Shown here in pieces: positions 52,260 through 61,111 of a stretch of DNA of 64,000 nt. Positions within the stretch are counted from its first letter, which is position 1. Each line of letters begins with the position of its first letter. The translations under genes were made by a program, and so were the position numbers. The stretch is taken from positions 124,001-188,000 of the forward strand of contig CAVTFG010000017.1 of the NCBI GenBank assembly GCA_963734015.1. Reading direction: 5' to 3'. The notes under the pieces were generated by a model. It worked only from the letters and a program-made list of their open reading frames with translations, was not told where the DNA came from and did no database searches. This DNA comes from JALZKA01 sp963734015 (GTDB lineage Bacteria > Actinomycetota > Thermoleophilia > Solirubrobacterales > 70-9).

Positions 52260-52688
52260 CTAGCGGCGGGCTTCGAAGAACGCCCGGAGTTGCTCGGCGG
52301 CTTCGTCCGCCAGGAGGCCGCCGTCGACCTCCGGGCGATGGTTGAACGCTGGTTCGTCGAGGACGTCGAGGACGCTCCCAGCGGCTCCGGCCTTGGGGTC
52401 GGCCGTGGCGTAGACCACCCGCGGCACGCGGGCGAGCACGATTGCCCCCGCGCACATCGCGCACGGCTCGAGCGTCACGTAGAGCGTCGTGAGCGGCAGC
52501 CGCCACCCGCCCATCACCGATGCGCCCTGGCGCAGGACCAGGATCTCGGCGTGCGCCGTCGGGTCCTGGCGGAGCTCGCGCTGGTTTCCGGCCTGGGCAA
52601 GGATCTCGTCGTTGCGCGCCAGGACTGCCCCGATGGGCACATCGCCATGACCCGCCGCTCGCTCGGCCTCGCCGAGGGCCAGGAGCAT
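52260..52688 (-). CDS. tadA: tRNA-specific adenosine deaminase (TadA-type)
   Basis: This 142-residue zinc-dependent deaminase has His46 and Glu48 in TAHAEI, and Cys76 and Cys79 in PCAMC, the catalytic zinc set. GDVPIGAVLARNDEILAQAG NQRE and ADPKAGAAGSVLD are the TadA-characteristic elements. It converts the wobble A34 of tRNA-Arg(ACG) to inosine. ATG 52688 has GGGAG just upstream. The frame extends further upstream into the UspA gene, which is unlikely. The 36-bp spacing to the UspA stop suggests one transcript. Confidence 0.87.
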   Translation of the reverse strand: MLLALGEAERAAGHGDVPIGAVLARNDEILAQAGNQRELRQDPTAHAEILVLRQGASVMGGWRLPLTTLYVTLEPCAMCAGAIVLARVPRVVYATADPKAGAAGSVLDVLDEPAFNHRPEVDGGLLADEAAEQLRAFFEARR

Positions 52689-52723
52689 CAGCTCCCGGTC
52701 GAGCTCGGTGAAGCGCCCCGCGG

Positions 52724-53167
52724 TCAGGTCGTACGGACGATGTACACGCCGCACGGGGCGTGGTGGGAGATCTTGTTCGGCACGCTACCGAGCAGGAAGC
52801 GGCGGGCGCCGGTCATGCCCTTGTTGCCGACGACGATCAGGTCGGCGCCGATCTCCTCGGCAACGTCGAGGATCGCGTCGGCGGGGTCGCCCTCGCGTGC
52901 GTGAGTCTCGGCCTCCACGCCCGCGTCGCGAGCCGCGCCGGCGGCGTTCTCGAGCAGCGCGTTCACGTCCTCGCGCGGGCCGACGCCGTGAGCGATATCG
53001 CCGGGCACCTGCTGCGCCTCGTTTCGCAGCCGGTCCTGCGGGACGGGCTCGAAGGCGCTGACGAGGTCGAGGCTCGCGCCGGTCGCCTTGGCGAGCTCGG
53101 TCGCATGCTGGACGGCGACCGACGCGGTTTCCGACCCGTCGGTGCCTACAACGATGCGCTTGAACAC
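52724..53167 (-). CDS. Universal stress protein (UspA family)
   Basis: This 147-residue Rossmann-like protein has KRIVVGTDGSETASVAVQHA at the start and the ATP-binding signature GADLIVVGNKGMTGARRFLLG (in parts: ADLIVVGNKGMTG, ARRFLLGSVPNKISHHAPC) with G-2x-G-9x-G-S. It is therefore the ATP-binding USP class, involved in stress or dormancy. GTG 53167 follows GAGGAGGG. It is divergent from a 28-residue hydrophobic peptide gene, 45 bp away. Confidence 0.92.
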   Translation of the reverse strand: MFKRIVVGTDGSETASVAVQHATELAKATGASLDLVSAFEPVPQDRLRNEAQQVPGDIAHGVGPREDVNALLENAAGAARDAGVEAETHAREGDPADAILDVAEEIGADLIVVGNKGMTGARRFLLGSVPNKISHHAPCGVYIVRTT

Positions 53168-53212
53168 GAAACCCTCCTCGGACCCGGGGGACAGCGCCGC
53201 CATACTAACCGC

Positions 53213-53299
53213 GTGCCGCGCAGCTGGACGATCTCCGTAGCGATCCTCGTCGTCTGCCTGTTCGCGTCCGTCGTGATCGCGATCACGAAGCTCACCTGA
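53213..53299 (+). CDS. 28-residue hydrophobic peptide (single membrane helix)
   Basis: GTG 53213 to TGA 53297-53299 gives a peptide with a basic start (PRSW) followed by one hydrophobic helix (SVAILVVCLFASVVIAI) and a TKLT tail. It has strong G/C third-position bias and only one likely frame. It lies divergent from UspA and 29 bp before the MBL hydrolase. It is too short for most gene finders. It may be a membrane micropeptide, or a leader peptide for the following gene. Confidence 0.45.
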   Translation: MPRSWTISVAILVVCLFASVVIAITKLT

Positions 53300-53328
53300 G
53301 GCTGTTCCGCGCGCATACACTGCGCCGC

Positions 53329-54075
53329 ATGTCGGAAACGACCAGGGTCGCCGACGGGGTTTGGCGGGTCGCGGGCGACTTCCGCAAGGCGATGAACGTC
53401 TTCCTGATCGAGGATGACGGCGGCGTGACCATGTACGACGCCGGCACCAAGGGGATGGTCAAGCCGATCAGGAGGGCGGCGGACGAGCTCGGCGGGCTCA
53501 AGCGGATCGTTCTGGGTCACGCGCACCACGACCATCGCGGATCGGCGCCGGGCCTCGGCGTTCCGGTGCTCTGCCATCCCGACGAGGTGGCCGATGCCGA
53601 AGGCGACGGCGGCTACCACACCTTCGACATCGAACAGATCCCGTGGTGGTTCTCGCGCGCCGTCTACCCCATTCTCCTGAAGCGGATCTGGGACGGAGGC
53701 CCGGTCAAGATCTCCGACACGGTGTCCGAAGGCGACGAGGTGGCCGGCTTCAAGGTCGTCCACTTTCCGGGCCACGCCGTCGGCCTGATCGGCCTCTGGC
53801 GAGAGGCCGACCGTCTCGCACTCGTGAGCGACACGATCTACCAGGTCAACTCGATCCGCCTGAAGGCGCTTCCCGAGGATGTGCGACCGATGGTGCCCCA
53901 TCCCGTTTGGGCACACGACTACGCCAAGTCGATCGAGAGCGTCAGGAAGCTGGCGAGCCTTGGCGCGACGGCGATCTGGCCGGGACACGAGGACGCAGTG
54001 GAGGGAACCGAGGAGGCGGTTCGCGCCCGGCTCAACCGCGCCGCCGATCGCGCGATCGCGGAGCCCGGCACCTGA
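53329..54075 (+). CDS. MBL-fold metallo-hydrolase
   Basis: This 248-residue metallo-beta-lactamase-fold protein has GHAHHDHRG (His64, His66, Asp68, His69), HFPGHAVGLIGLW with the third His, SDTIYQ with the bridging Asp and a late WPGHEDAV with the last His. All zinc ligands are present. It resembles hydrolases acting on thioesters or lactones, exact substrate unknown. ATG 53329. It is followed by the cyclophilin gene after 56 bp. Confidence 0.85.
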   Translation: MSETTRVADGVWRVAGDFRKAMNVFLIEDDGGVTMYDAGTKGMVKPIRRAADELGGLKRIVLGHAHHDHRGSAPGLGVPVLCHPDEVADAEGDGGYHTFDIEQIPWWFSRAVYPILLKRIWDGGPVKISDTVSEGDEVAGFKVVHFPGHAVGLIGLWREADRLALVSDTIYQVNSIRLKALPEDVRPMVPHPVWAHDYAKSIESVRKLASLGATAIWPGHEDAVEGTEEAVRARLNRAADRAIAEPGT

Positions 54076-54131
54076 CGCAGCTCGAGTCGGGCGGCGTTGG
54101 CCGCCGGCAGCGACTCGCTAGGGTCAGTCGC

Positions 54132-54590
54132 ATGTCAACCGCTGTGATGCACACAAACGCTGGATCGATCACCCTCGAGCTGTTCGACGAGGACGCGCCG
54201 AAGACCGTCGAGAACTTCCGCAAGCTCGCGGGCGACGGCTTCTACGACGGCCTCATCTTCCATCGCGTGATCCCCGACTTCATGATCCAGGGCGGCTGCC
54301 CGGAGGGCACCGGCACCGGCGGCCCCGGATACACGTTCGAGGACGAGTTCAACGAGCACAAGGTCGAGCGCGGCGCGCTGGCGATGGCCAACGCGGGCCC
54401 GAACACGAACGGATCCCAGTTCTTCATCGTCACGATCCCCGCCGCCGACTGGCTCGACGGGAAGCACACCGTGTTCGGCAAGGTGACCGAGGGCATGGAC
54501 GCTGTCGACGCGATCGAGGGCACGCAGACCGGTGGCGGCGACAAGCCGGTCGAGCCGCAGACGATCGAGCGGGTCGAACTCGATCACTAG
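54132..54590 (+). CDS. Cyclophilin-type peptidyl-prolyl cis-trans isomerase
   Basis: This 152-residue cytosolic cyclophilin has FHRVIPDFMIQGGCPEGTG with the catalytic Arg, ANAGPNTNGSQFFIV, the hydrophobic pocket Phe/Met residues, and WLDGKHTVFGKVTEGM. It accelerates prolyl isomerisation in protein folding. It has no signal peptide, so it is cytosolic. ATG 54132. Its stop overlaps the end of the convergent SDR gene by four bases. Confidence 0.95.
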   Translation: MSTAVMHTNAGSITLELFDEDAPKTVENFRKLAGDGFYDGLIFHRVIPDFMIQGGCPEGTGTGGPGYTFEDEFNEHKVERGALAMANAGPNTNGSQFFIVTIPAADWLDGKHTVFGKVTEGMDAVDAIEGTQTGGGDKPVEPQTIERVELDH

Positions 54591-55324
54591 GCGCGGTGCA
54601 CGTCGGTCGCCGTCGCCTGGTTGACCGGCTTGACCGCGATGTAGTCCAGGTTCACGTTGGGCGCGCGGGTGACCGCGAAAGCGATCACGTCGGCCACATC
54701 CTCCGCGGTCAGCGCGTCGATCCCGCGGTAGACCTCGGCGGCGCGATCGGCGTCGCCCTCGAATCGCACCAGTGAGAACTCGGTCTCGACCATGCCCGGA
54801 GCCACCTCGGTGACCCGGATCGGCTTGCCGAGCAGCTCCAAGCGGAGCGTCCGGCACAGCGCGTTCGCGGCGTGCTTGGCTGCGGTGTAGCCCGCGCCGC
54901 CGGGATAGACCTCGACCCCGGCAACGGAGCCGATCACCACGATGTGCCCGTTCCCCCCTCGCTCGAGCGCCGGGAGGAGCGCCTTCGTCACGCGCTCGAC
55001 CCCGAGGACGTTCGTCTCGTACATCGTGAGCCACGCCGCCTCGTCGGCTTCGGCTACCGGTTCGAGGCCGAGCGCGCCGCCGGCGCTGTGCACGATGACG
55101 TCGACCGACTCCAGGGCGGCCGCCAGCGCGGCGACTGACTCCGGATCGGTCACGTCCAGCTCAACGGCCTCGCCCCCCACCTCCCGGGCCAGGTCACGGC
55201 AGCGGTCGATCCGGCGTGCGGCCGCCACGGTGTGCAGCCCGTGCGCGGCCAGCGCGCGAACCGCGGCGGCGCCGATGCCGCTCGACGCGCCGGTGACCAA
55301 CGCTGTTCGCTTGCCCGGTTCCAC
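54587..55324 (-). CDS. Short-chain dehydrogenase/reductase (YdfG-like SDR)
   Basis: This 245-residue classical SDR has TGASSGIGAAAVRALAAHG (cofactor site), VIVHSAGGALG in place of NNAG, IGSVAGVEVYPGGAGYTAAK with Ser/Tyr/Lys and RVTEVAPGMVETEFSLVRF. The AAARR sequence after the second strand suggests NADPH. It is closest to the YdfG/serine 3-dehydrogenase-like group, which reduces small hydroxy acids. GTG 55324 begins at EPGKRTALVTG. It is divergent from a cyclase gene 34 bp away. Confidence 0.87.
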   Translation of the reverse strand: MEPGKRTALVTGASSGIGAAAVRALAAHGLHTVAAARRIDRCRDLAREVGGEAVELDVTDPESVAALAAALESVDVIVHSAGGALGLEPVAEADEAAWLTMYETNVLGVERVTKALLPALERGGNGHIVVIGSVAGVEVYPGGAGYTAAKHAANALCRTLRLELLGKPIRVTEVAPGMVETEFSLVRFEGDADRAAEVYRGIDALTAEDVADVIAFAVTRAPNVNLDYIAVKPVNQATATDVHRA

Positions 55325-55358
55325 GGCGGGCAGTCTAGGCGTGGCAGGATGTCGCGCC

Positions 55359-56141
55359 GTGGGCGACGGCGCAACACCACCACCGCAGGAGCAGCCGGAC
55401 TCGGGCGACCTCGCGACGAACCCCCGCCTGCTCGCGATCGCCAAGGCGCTTCGGAAGGTCCTGCCCGGCGACAGCCGGTTCGGCGAAGACCCGCTCTCGA
55501 CGGCCGGCGACAAGCAGAGTCAGATCCTGGGGCGACGTCTCGCCGATGCGACGGCCGAGCGCCCGACGCTGCTGCGCGAGGCCGGGCTTACCGCCCTGCA
55601 GGTGCTGGACGCGATGGGCCAGACGCTGGGCCGCATCCCCGTCCACGCCGACCTGACGATCGTCTTCACCGACCTCGTGGACTTCTCGAAGTGGTCTCTG
55701 GGCGCCGGCGACGAGGCGGCCGTCGAGCTGCTCCGCGAGGTGAGCATCGCGATCGAGCCACCGGTTGCCGATCAATCGGGCGAGGTGGTGAAGCGCCTGG
55801 GAGACGGGATGATGGCCGTGTTCGCGGCTCCCGCTGACGCCCTCACCGCGATCGAGGAGGCCAAGCGCGGCCTGGCCGACGTCCAGGTCGGCGGTTACCG
55901 CCCGCGGCTGCGCGCCGGCATGCACGTCGGCCGGCCCGAGCGTGTCGGCGACGACTACTTCGGCGTGGACGTGAACGTCGCGGCCCGCGTAGCCGAGGCG
56001 GCGTCCGCCGACGAGATCCTGGCCTCCGGCCGGGCGGTGGAGGGCCTGGACGCCGATCGCGTCAGGGCGAAGCGCAAGCGCCTCTTCCGCGCCAAGGGCG
56101 TGCCGACCGCGGTCAAGGTCTACGCCGTGCGCAGCGCTTAG
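55359..56141 (+). CDS. Adenylate/guanylate cyclase domain protein
   Basis: This 260-residue protein has a helical N-terminal region (about 15-95) and a class III cyclase catalytic domain (about 100-255). Metal Asp residues are in IVFTDLVDFSKWS and RLGDGMMAVF (with the preceding Lys), and the Asn/Arg pair is in VDVNVAARVAEAA, so all catalytic residues are in place. No sensor or membrane domain is recognisable. GTG 55359 is preferred; an in-frame GTG at 55341 is an alternative. It is the second cyclase in the window; the large one is at 43285-46479. Confidence 0.87.
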   Translation: MGDGATPPPQEQPDSGDLATNPRLLAIAKALRKVLPGDSRFGEDPLSTAGDKQSQILGRRLADATAERPTLLREAGLTALQVLDAMGQTLGRIPVHADLTIVFTDLVDFSKWSLGAGDEAAVELLREVSIAIEPPVADQSGEVVKRLGDGMMAVFAAPADALTAIEEAKRGLADVQVGGYRPRLRAGMHVGRPERVGDDYFGVDVNVAARVAEAASADEILASGRAVEGLDADRVRAKRKRLFRAKGVPTAVKVYAVRSA

Positions 56142-58558
56142 ACCTTGGACGCCTTGCGGAGCCCGATGCGCTCCGGGCTGCGGTCGCGGTTACCGGCGAC
56201 GTCCACCGCACGGACGCTGTAGTTCACCGGCCGGTCGAGCGGCACGCTGAAGCGCCGCCTTGCCGGGCAATCACTCCACCCGCCACCGCGTGGCTTGCAC
56301 TCGAACGTCGCGCGGGCCTCGTTCGAGCTCGCGGTGACGATCACGGCGCTCCGCCTTGCTCGGACGCGGACGTCCGTCTTCGGGTTCGACCGGTCGACCT
56401 TGAATCGGGCCGAGGCCGGTGTCGGGTCGACATTCGAATCCGGGTCGATCGCCCGCACCTCGAACGCATGCCACCCCTGCGGCAGCGCGCCGGGCTCGAA
56501 CGCGCGCTCGCAGGCGGCCCAGTCGCGCACCCTCGTCGAGTCCAGCCGGCACTCGTAGGTCGAGTCCACGTCCGAGGACATGAAGTCGAACCGCGGCGTT
56601 CGGTCGCGCGACCCGAACGCGGGCCGCTCGAGGAACCGCGTCGCGGGCGGGCCGACGTCGAAGCCCGGGGCGAGCTGCATCTCGGCCGGGAGGATCTTCG
56701 GCGCCGGCTCGGCGACGAGCCCACCGAGGTCGCCGGGGGACTCGACGACGGGCAGCCGCAGCTCCAGGTTCGACACCCTGACCTCGCTCTGACCGGGCGA
56801 CGCGCGGCCAAACGGGGCGTCGTCGGGCAACAGCTCGAGCTTGGCCACGTGGCCCTCCTTGAACTCCCAACCGTTGGGGTTCAGCTGGAACACCTGGCGG
56901 CTCGGGCCGCCGATCTCCGGCCTCCAGAGGCCGCGGGCGACGAGCTTCTGATCGCCGTTCGGCGCGATGTCCATGAGGCGTGCCGCGATCTGCGTGTTGG
57001 CGCCCGGCGCGTCGATCCTGGCGACCACGGTGGGCGAGCCGAGGAGGGTGTACCCCTCCGCCGGCGCCGCCGGGAGCTTGTAGATCGCCCCGGCGGGGCT
57101 GTCGCCTGCCGGGACGGTCTGGCACGAGTTTGCGACTGGGCTCGCAAACTCGTTTCCGTACAGCGTGCCGCTGGTCCCGATGGTCTTGGCCGGTGCCGAG
57201 TCGAACGTGATCTCACCCGGAGCCAGCGTCGCCAGGCTGTCGCCGTGGAACGGGCCGGCGGGCGGCTCACCGCACGCCTGGGTGAGCGCGTCGACCCCTG
57301 CCTGCGGCTCGGCACCCTCGCCGAGGAGGTAGTGCGCAAACCACGCGTTCTCGCGCGCCGCGATGTACTGGTTGGTCTGCGCCTGCCCCTGGCCACGTGG
57401 ATGGCCGAAGTCGCCGAAGGTCAGTGCGATGTCGGCGTCCGGATGGTTGGTGAGGGTCCGGTTGTAATACCGCGCGGCCTCGTTGGCGGGGAACAGGTCG
57501 TCCGTGAACCCGATCGAGATCAGGAGCGGCGGGGGCGCGACCGAATCGTCGATGTAGTACGAGGAGTGGTGCTGCGTGATCTCCTCGACGATCGCCTCGG
57601 CATCGGCGCCGTAGGGGCCTCCCGTGTCGAGCAGGTTCTTCCACCCGGTGAGGTCGGCGGCCGGGTCCGACCCCTCGGGAGCGTAGATGCCGTTGGCAAG
57701 GCCACCGAGGTAGAGGAGATTCACGTAGCTCTGCTTCTCCACGCCGATCCGGTCGGTCGCGCCGAAGTACGGCGCGTCCGCGACGTAGTCGTAGAGCCCG
57801 CCGTTCGGGACCAGCGAGTACGCGAGGTCGGTCCAGGGGATCTCGGGAGCGGCGGCGCCGATCTCGAGCGCGGTGCCCTCCGGCGACTCCCACTCGACCA
57901 GGCTCCCGTCGGGAAGCATCTTCCGGTCGCGGAGCGCCGCCAGCGCCATCGACATCCCGCCGCCGTACGATCCGCCGGTCGCGCCGATCGCGCCCGGGTC
58001 CACCAGCCCCTCGTCGACGAGCATGCCGATCAGCTCCTGCGCGTCACGAACCTCGTAGCGCGTGTCCATCAGCCTGACGTAGCCGTCCGCGCAGCCCTCC
58101 GGGTCGGCCAGGCGCGACGCCTCCGTGCCGCAGGACTCGTGGAAGCCGCGGGTGGTGATGCTGAAGGTCGCATAGCCCTGGTCGAGCCAGCGGCGCATCT
58201 GCGCGAGGCCGATCTTGGAGCCGCCGTAGCCGTGGAACATCATGACCGTCGGATAGGGGCCGTCGGGGCCGGTCTCGGGCTCGGGCGGGAACGCGACGTT
58301 CACGTCGATCGGGACGCCGTCGAAGCTCTTCACCGTGCTCCGCGGGCTCTCGCTGCAGAAGCGGATCCCCGCGTTGGGCGCCGCCTGGACAGCGCAGTCC
58401 ACCGGTGTCGCCGTGTCGCTGAACACGCTCGTGATCTCGGCGTCCGCCGCCGCCGGCCCCGCGAGCATCAGGATCCCCGCCGTAAGTGCGATCGCCGCCG
58501 GCTTCCAGCCGAACGCCCCCTGCCTGAACGCTTCAACGCCACCTCCATGGGCTTTCAC
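56138..58558 (-). CDS. Secreted X-Pro dipeptidyl-peptidase/CocE-type acyl hydrolase
   Basis: This 806-residue secreted hydrolase of the S15 family has a signal peptide (hydrophobic 20-36, cleavage near ADA-E 40). The alpha/beta domain has PTVMMFHGYGGSKIGL, ITTRGFHESCG, the nucleophile elbow GGSYGGGMSMALAALRDRK, a DDLFPANEA acid region and FGDFGHPRGQGQ with the catalytic His. The C-terminal beta domain (about 480-640) follows the CocE/X-Pro-DAP pattern. Two further Ig-like segments close the protein, with CRLDSTRVRDWAACERAFEP and CKPRGGGWSDCPARRRF. The export signal fits an extracellular peptidase or esterase. Its start overlaps the helicase stop by four bases. Confidence 0.85.
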   Translation of the reverse strand: MKAHGGGVEAFRQGAFGWKPAAIALTAGILMLAGPAAADAEITSVFSDTATPVDCAVQAAPNAGIRFCSESPRSTVKSFDGVPIDVNVAFPPEPETGPDGPYPTVMMFHGYGGSKIGLAQMRRWLDQGYATFSITTRGFHESCGTEASRLADPEGCADGYVRLMDTRYEVRDAQELIGMLVDEGLVDPGAIGATGGSYGGGMSMALAALRDRKMLPDGSLVEWESPEGTALEIGAAAPEIPWTDLAYSLVPNGGLYDYVADAPYFGATDRIGVEKQSYVNLLYLGGLANGIYAPEGSDPAADLTGWKNLLDTGGPYGADAEAIVEEITQHHSSYYIDDSVAPPPLLISIGFTDDLFPANEAARYYNRTLTNHPDADIALTFGDFGHPRGQGQAQTNQYIAARENAWFAHYLLGEGAEPQAGVDALTQACGEPPAGPFHGDSLATLAPGEITFDSAPAKTIGTSGTLYGNEFASPVANSCQTVPAGDSPAGAIYKLPAAPAEGYTLLGSPTVVARIDAPGANTQIAARLMDIAPNGDQKLVARGLWRPEIGGPSRQVFQLNPNGWEFKEGHVAKLELLPDDAPFGRASPGQSEVRVSNLELRLPVVESPGDLGGLVAEPAPKILPAEMQLAPGFDVGPPATRFLERPAFGSRDRTPRFDFMSSDVDSTYECRLDSTRVRDWAACERAFEPGALPQGWHAFEVRAIDPDSNVDPTPASARFKVDRSNPKTDVRVRARRSAVIVTASSNEARATFECKPRGGGWSDCPARRRFSVPLDRPVNYSVRAVDVAGNRDRSPERIGLRKASKV

Positions 58559-59772
58559 CGAGGGTCCCTGGCGCCCTCGGCTGTCGCAACGATGCCGAGG
58601 AAACTTAGCGACTCCGGGAGCGCGTCCGGCCGCGAGCCGACATGGCGGCGCCCGCCATGGGGAACGGCGCCGAACTCGCTCGTAAGATCGAGCGCGCGAG
58701 CGATGCGACCGACCTCGTGCGCCTGGTCGGCCATCACGAACGTGACGCCGATCCCGCTGCTGCCCGGCCCTGCGCCGTCCGGCCGATCCGGTGAACGTAA
58801 CCGTCGCGATCCTCGGGCGGATCGAAGTTGATCACGTGGGTGATGCCCCGGACGTCGATGCCGCGGGCGGCGACGTCGGTCGCGATGAGGGCGTCGAGGC
58901 GTCCCGCCTCGAACGAGGCGAGCGTCCGCGTGCGGTTGCCCTGCGCCTTGCCGCCGTGCATCGCCGCCGCGTTCACGCCGCGCGCGGACAGCCGCTTGGC
59001 AAGGCGGTCGGCGCCGCGGCGGGTCCTGACGAACACGAGCGCCAGCCCGTCGTCGTCGATGGTCCTTCAGCTCGTTCACGAGCGCGTTCAGCTTGTGCTG
59101 GTGCTCGACGCCGACGAACCGGTGCTCGATATCCGGCCGCGTTTCCTCACTGACGCGGTTCTCGTGGCGCCGCGCGTTACGGGTGTGGCGCTTGGCAAGG
59201 CCGTCGACCTCCCCGGCCAGCGTGGCCGAGAAGAGCAGCGTCTGCCGCGACTTGGGCGTGAGCTTCAGGATGCGCTCGACGTCCGGCCGAAAGCCCATGT
59301 CGAGCATCCGGTCGGCCTCGTCGAGCACCATCACTTGGACGTGCTCGAGGGTCAGGGCGCGGCGGTCGAGCAGGTCGAGCAGCCGGCCAGGGGTCGCGAC
59401 CAGCAGGTGCGCCTTGCGCGCCTTTTGGATCTGCGGCTGGATTCCGACGCCGCCGAAGACGGCGAGCGTCTTGAGCCCGCGCGCCTGCGCGAGCGGCCGG
59501 GCGTCGTCCACGATCTGCGCCGCCAGCTCGCGCGTGGGCGCGAGGACGAGCGCGGCGGGGCGCCTGGCCCCGGCGTCGAGGGAATCGAGGATCGGCGCAA
59601 CGAACGCCAGGGTCTTGCCCGACCCGGTGGGTGATTGGGCCAGGACGTCGTGCCCGGCGAGGGCATCGGGGATGACCTGGCGCTGGATCGGGAACGGTTC
59701 TCTGATCCCCTGCTTGGTGAGTTGGCTCGCGACAGCGCGCGAGATGCCGAGATCGGCAAACGACTGAGACAT
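58555..59772 (-). pseudogene. DEAD-box RNA helicase, two compensating frameshifts
   Basis: An RhlE-like cold-shock type helicase. Motifs are FPIQRQ (Q motif), SPTGSGKT (I), APTREL (Ia), TPGRLLDLL (Ib), LDEADRMLDMGF (II) and LFSATL (III). The frame then shifts near 59064 by one extra base: NELKD instead of NELKTIDDDGLALVFVRT. The second recA domain with RGADRLAKRLSARGVNAAAM HGG, ATDVAARGIDV and HRIGRTA (VI) is in the shifted frame. The original frame returns near 58766, giving GSSGIGVTFVMADQ and the C-terminus. It could be two sequencing errors or real decay. ATG 59772 has AAAGGAG. Confidence 0.75.
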
Positions 59773-59803
59773 GTGTGCTCCTTTCGCGGCCGTGGGCCGC
59801 GGG

Positions 59804-59892
59804 GCAGTTCGGGAGATTCGATTCGACCCGAAACTGCGCTGAGCGCACCTAAGGAAAGAGACGAAACCTCACGGACGAACGTACGTCCGTGC
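59804..59892 (-). promoter_or_regulatory. Structured leader region of DEAD-box helicase gene
   Basis: Two hairpins lie upstream of the helicase start (59772). One at 59804-59837 pairs GCAGTTCGGG with CCCGAAACTGC with one bulge. Another at 59870-59891 has perfect 8-base arms CACGGACG and CGTCCGTG around 6 bases. The second could alternatively be the terminator of the upstream desaturase, whose stop is 52 bp away. Confidence 0.4.
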
Positions 59893-59943
59893 CGAAGACC
59901 GTAGCAGCACCCCAACCGAAAGGGCGCCGATGGGTGCGAACGT

Positions 59944-60990
59944 TCAGCTCGCGCTGACCGAGGCGGGCTTCGCCGCGACCCGCTCGTCGCGGGCGTGGCG
60001 ACGGGCCTCGGCGAAGGTCACCAGGCGGCCCCGCTTCTCGTCCCAGAGCTTCAGCCGCACCGATCGGATGCCCTGCCAGAACGTGAGGATCGGGACCTGG
60101 TGGAAGATCTCGTTGTCGTCGTGGGCGCGCTGGAGGTTGTAGTTCGGGATGCGCGCGTTCAGGTGGTGGACGTGGTGCAGCCCGATGTTCCCGGTGAAGA
60201 ACTGCAGCGGCTGCGGGAGCTTCAGGTAGGAGCTGCCCTGGAGCGCGGCCTCGGTGTAGCTCCAGTTCTCGCCGTTCTCCCAATAGACGTCCTCGAACTG
60301 ATGCTGGACGTAGAACAGCCAGACGCCGGCCGTCCCCGCGAGCATCACGGTCGGGAGCTGGATCAACAGGTACTCCCACCAGCCGATCGCGAAACAGATC
60401 CCGGTGATCAGGATGACGAGAGCCACATTGGTCCAGATGACGCTGCGGCGCATCTGCTTCGTCGGGTTCTTAGGCATGAAGCGTGGGCCGATCACGAGCG
60501 ACCAGAGGGGCCCGATCCCGAACATGACCAGTGGGTGGCGGAAGAGCCAGTAACCGAGACGGGCCTTCCAGCCCTTCTCCTGGTACTCGGCCACGGTCAG
60601 GGTCGGGACGTCACCGGTGCCGCGGCGGTCGAGGTCGCCGGCGCTGCCGTGATGCGCGACGTGGTGGTGGCGCCAGTTGTGGAACGGGTGCATGACAAAG
60701 AGCCCGGTGAAGACGCCCAGCCGGTTGTTCCACTTGCGGGAGGGAAGGAACGAGCCATGCGTGCAGTCGTGGAAGACGATGAACGTGCGGAGCAGGAACC
60801 CGGAGGCGGGGATCGCAACGGCGAGCACCAGCCAGTAGGACACGTCGAGCAGCATGTACATCACGACCGAAAGGGCCAGGTAAGGCACGATCGAGGTGGC
60901 GATGTCCAGCGCGCTGCGACTCCAGCGGGCCTGGGCATAGGGGTCGAGGGCGTCGGCCCACTCGGGGCGCTGGCGTCTTGTGGTCGTCAT
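59944..60990 (-). CDS. Fatty acid desaturase (FADS type)
   Basis: This 348-residue integral membrane di-iron enzyme has His boxes HDCTH (74-78), HHHVAHH (108-114) and HHVHH near 270. The hydrophobic helix pairs at 33-73, 145-160 and 190-230 match the FADS-type omega-6/delta-12-like desaturases, which introduce further cis bonds into membrane lipids. It differs from the delta-9 desaturase at 12729. Its start is preceded at 27 bp by a near-perfect iron box, so its expression is probably repressed in iron excess. ATG 60990. Confidence 0.9.
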   Translation of the reverse strand: MTTTRRQRPEWADALDPYAQARWSRSALDIATSIVPYLALSVVMYMLLDVSYWLVLAVAIPASGFLLRTFIVFHDCTHGSFLPSRKWNNRLGVFTGLFVMHPFHNWRHHHVAHHGSAGDLDRRGTGDVPTLTVAEYQEKGWKARLGYWLFRHPLVMFGIGPLWSLVIGPRFMPKNPTKQMRRSVIWTNVALVILITGICFAIGWWEYLLIQLPTVMLAGTAGVWLFYVQHQFEDVYWENGENWSYTEAALQGSSYLKLPQPLQFFTGNIGLHHVHHLNARIPNYNLQRAHDDNEIFHQVPILTFWQGIRSVRLKLWDEKRGRLVTFAEARRHARDERVAAKPASVSAS

Positions 60991-61015
60991 TGGCGCGTGA
61001 GCATAAAGGGTCGGG

Positions 61016-61031
61016 ATTAGGCTTGCCTAAT
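61016..61031 (-). promoter_or_regulatory. DtxR/IdeR-like iron box before desaturase
   Basis: The 16-base perfect palindrome ATTAGGCTTGCCTAAT lies 26 bp upstream of the desaturase start. It has the same half-site pattern (TTAGG-n4-CCTAA) and the same place as the box before efeO. The divergent nuclease gene starts 81 bp away. Confidence 0.62.
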
Positions 61032-61111
61032 AAGCCGAGCGTAACCCCCCGATCGGGGGACGACCATCCACGAACCCGCAGACGCCATGGCCCGCCGCTA
61101 CGGTGCGTGGC

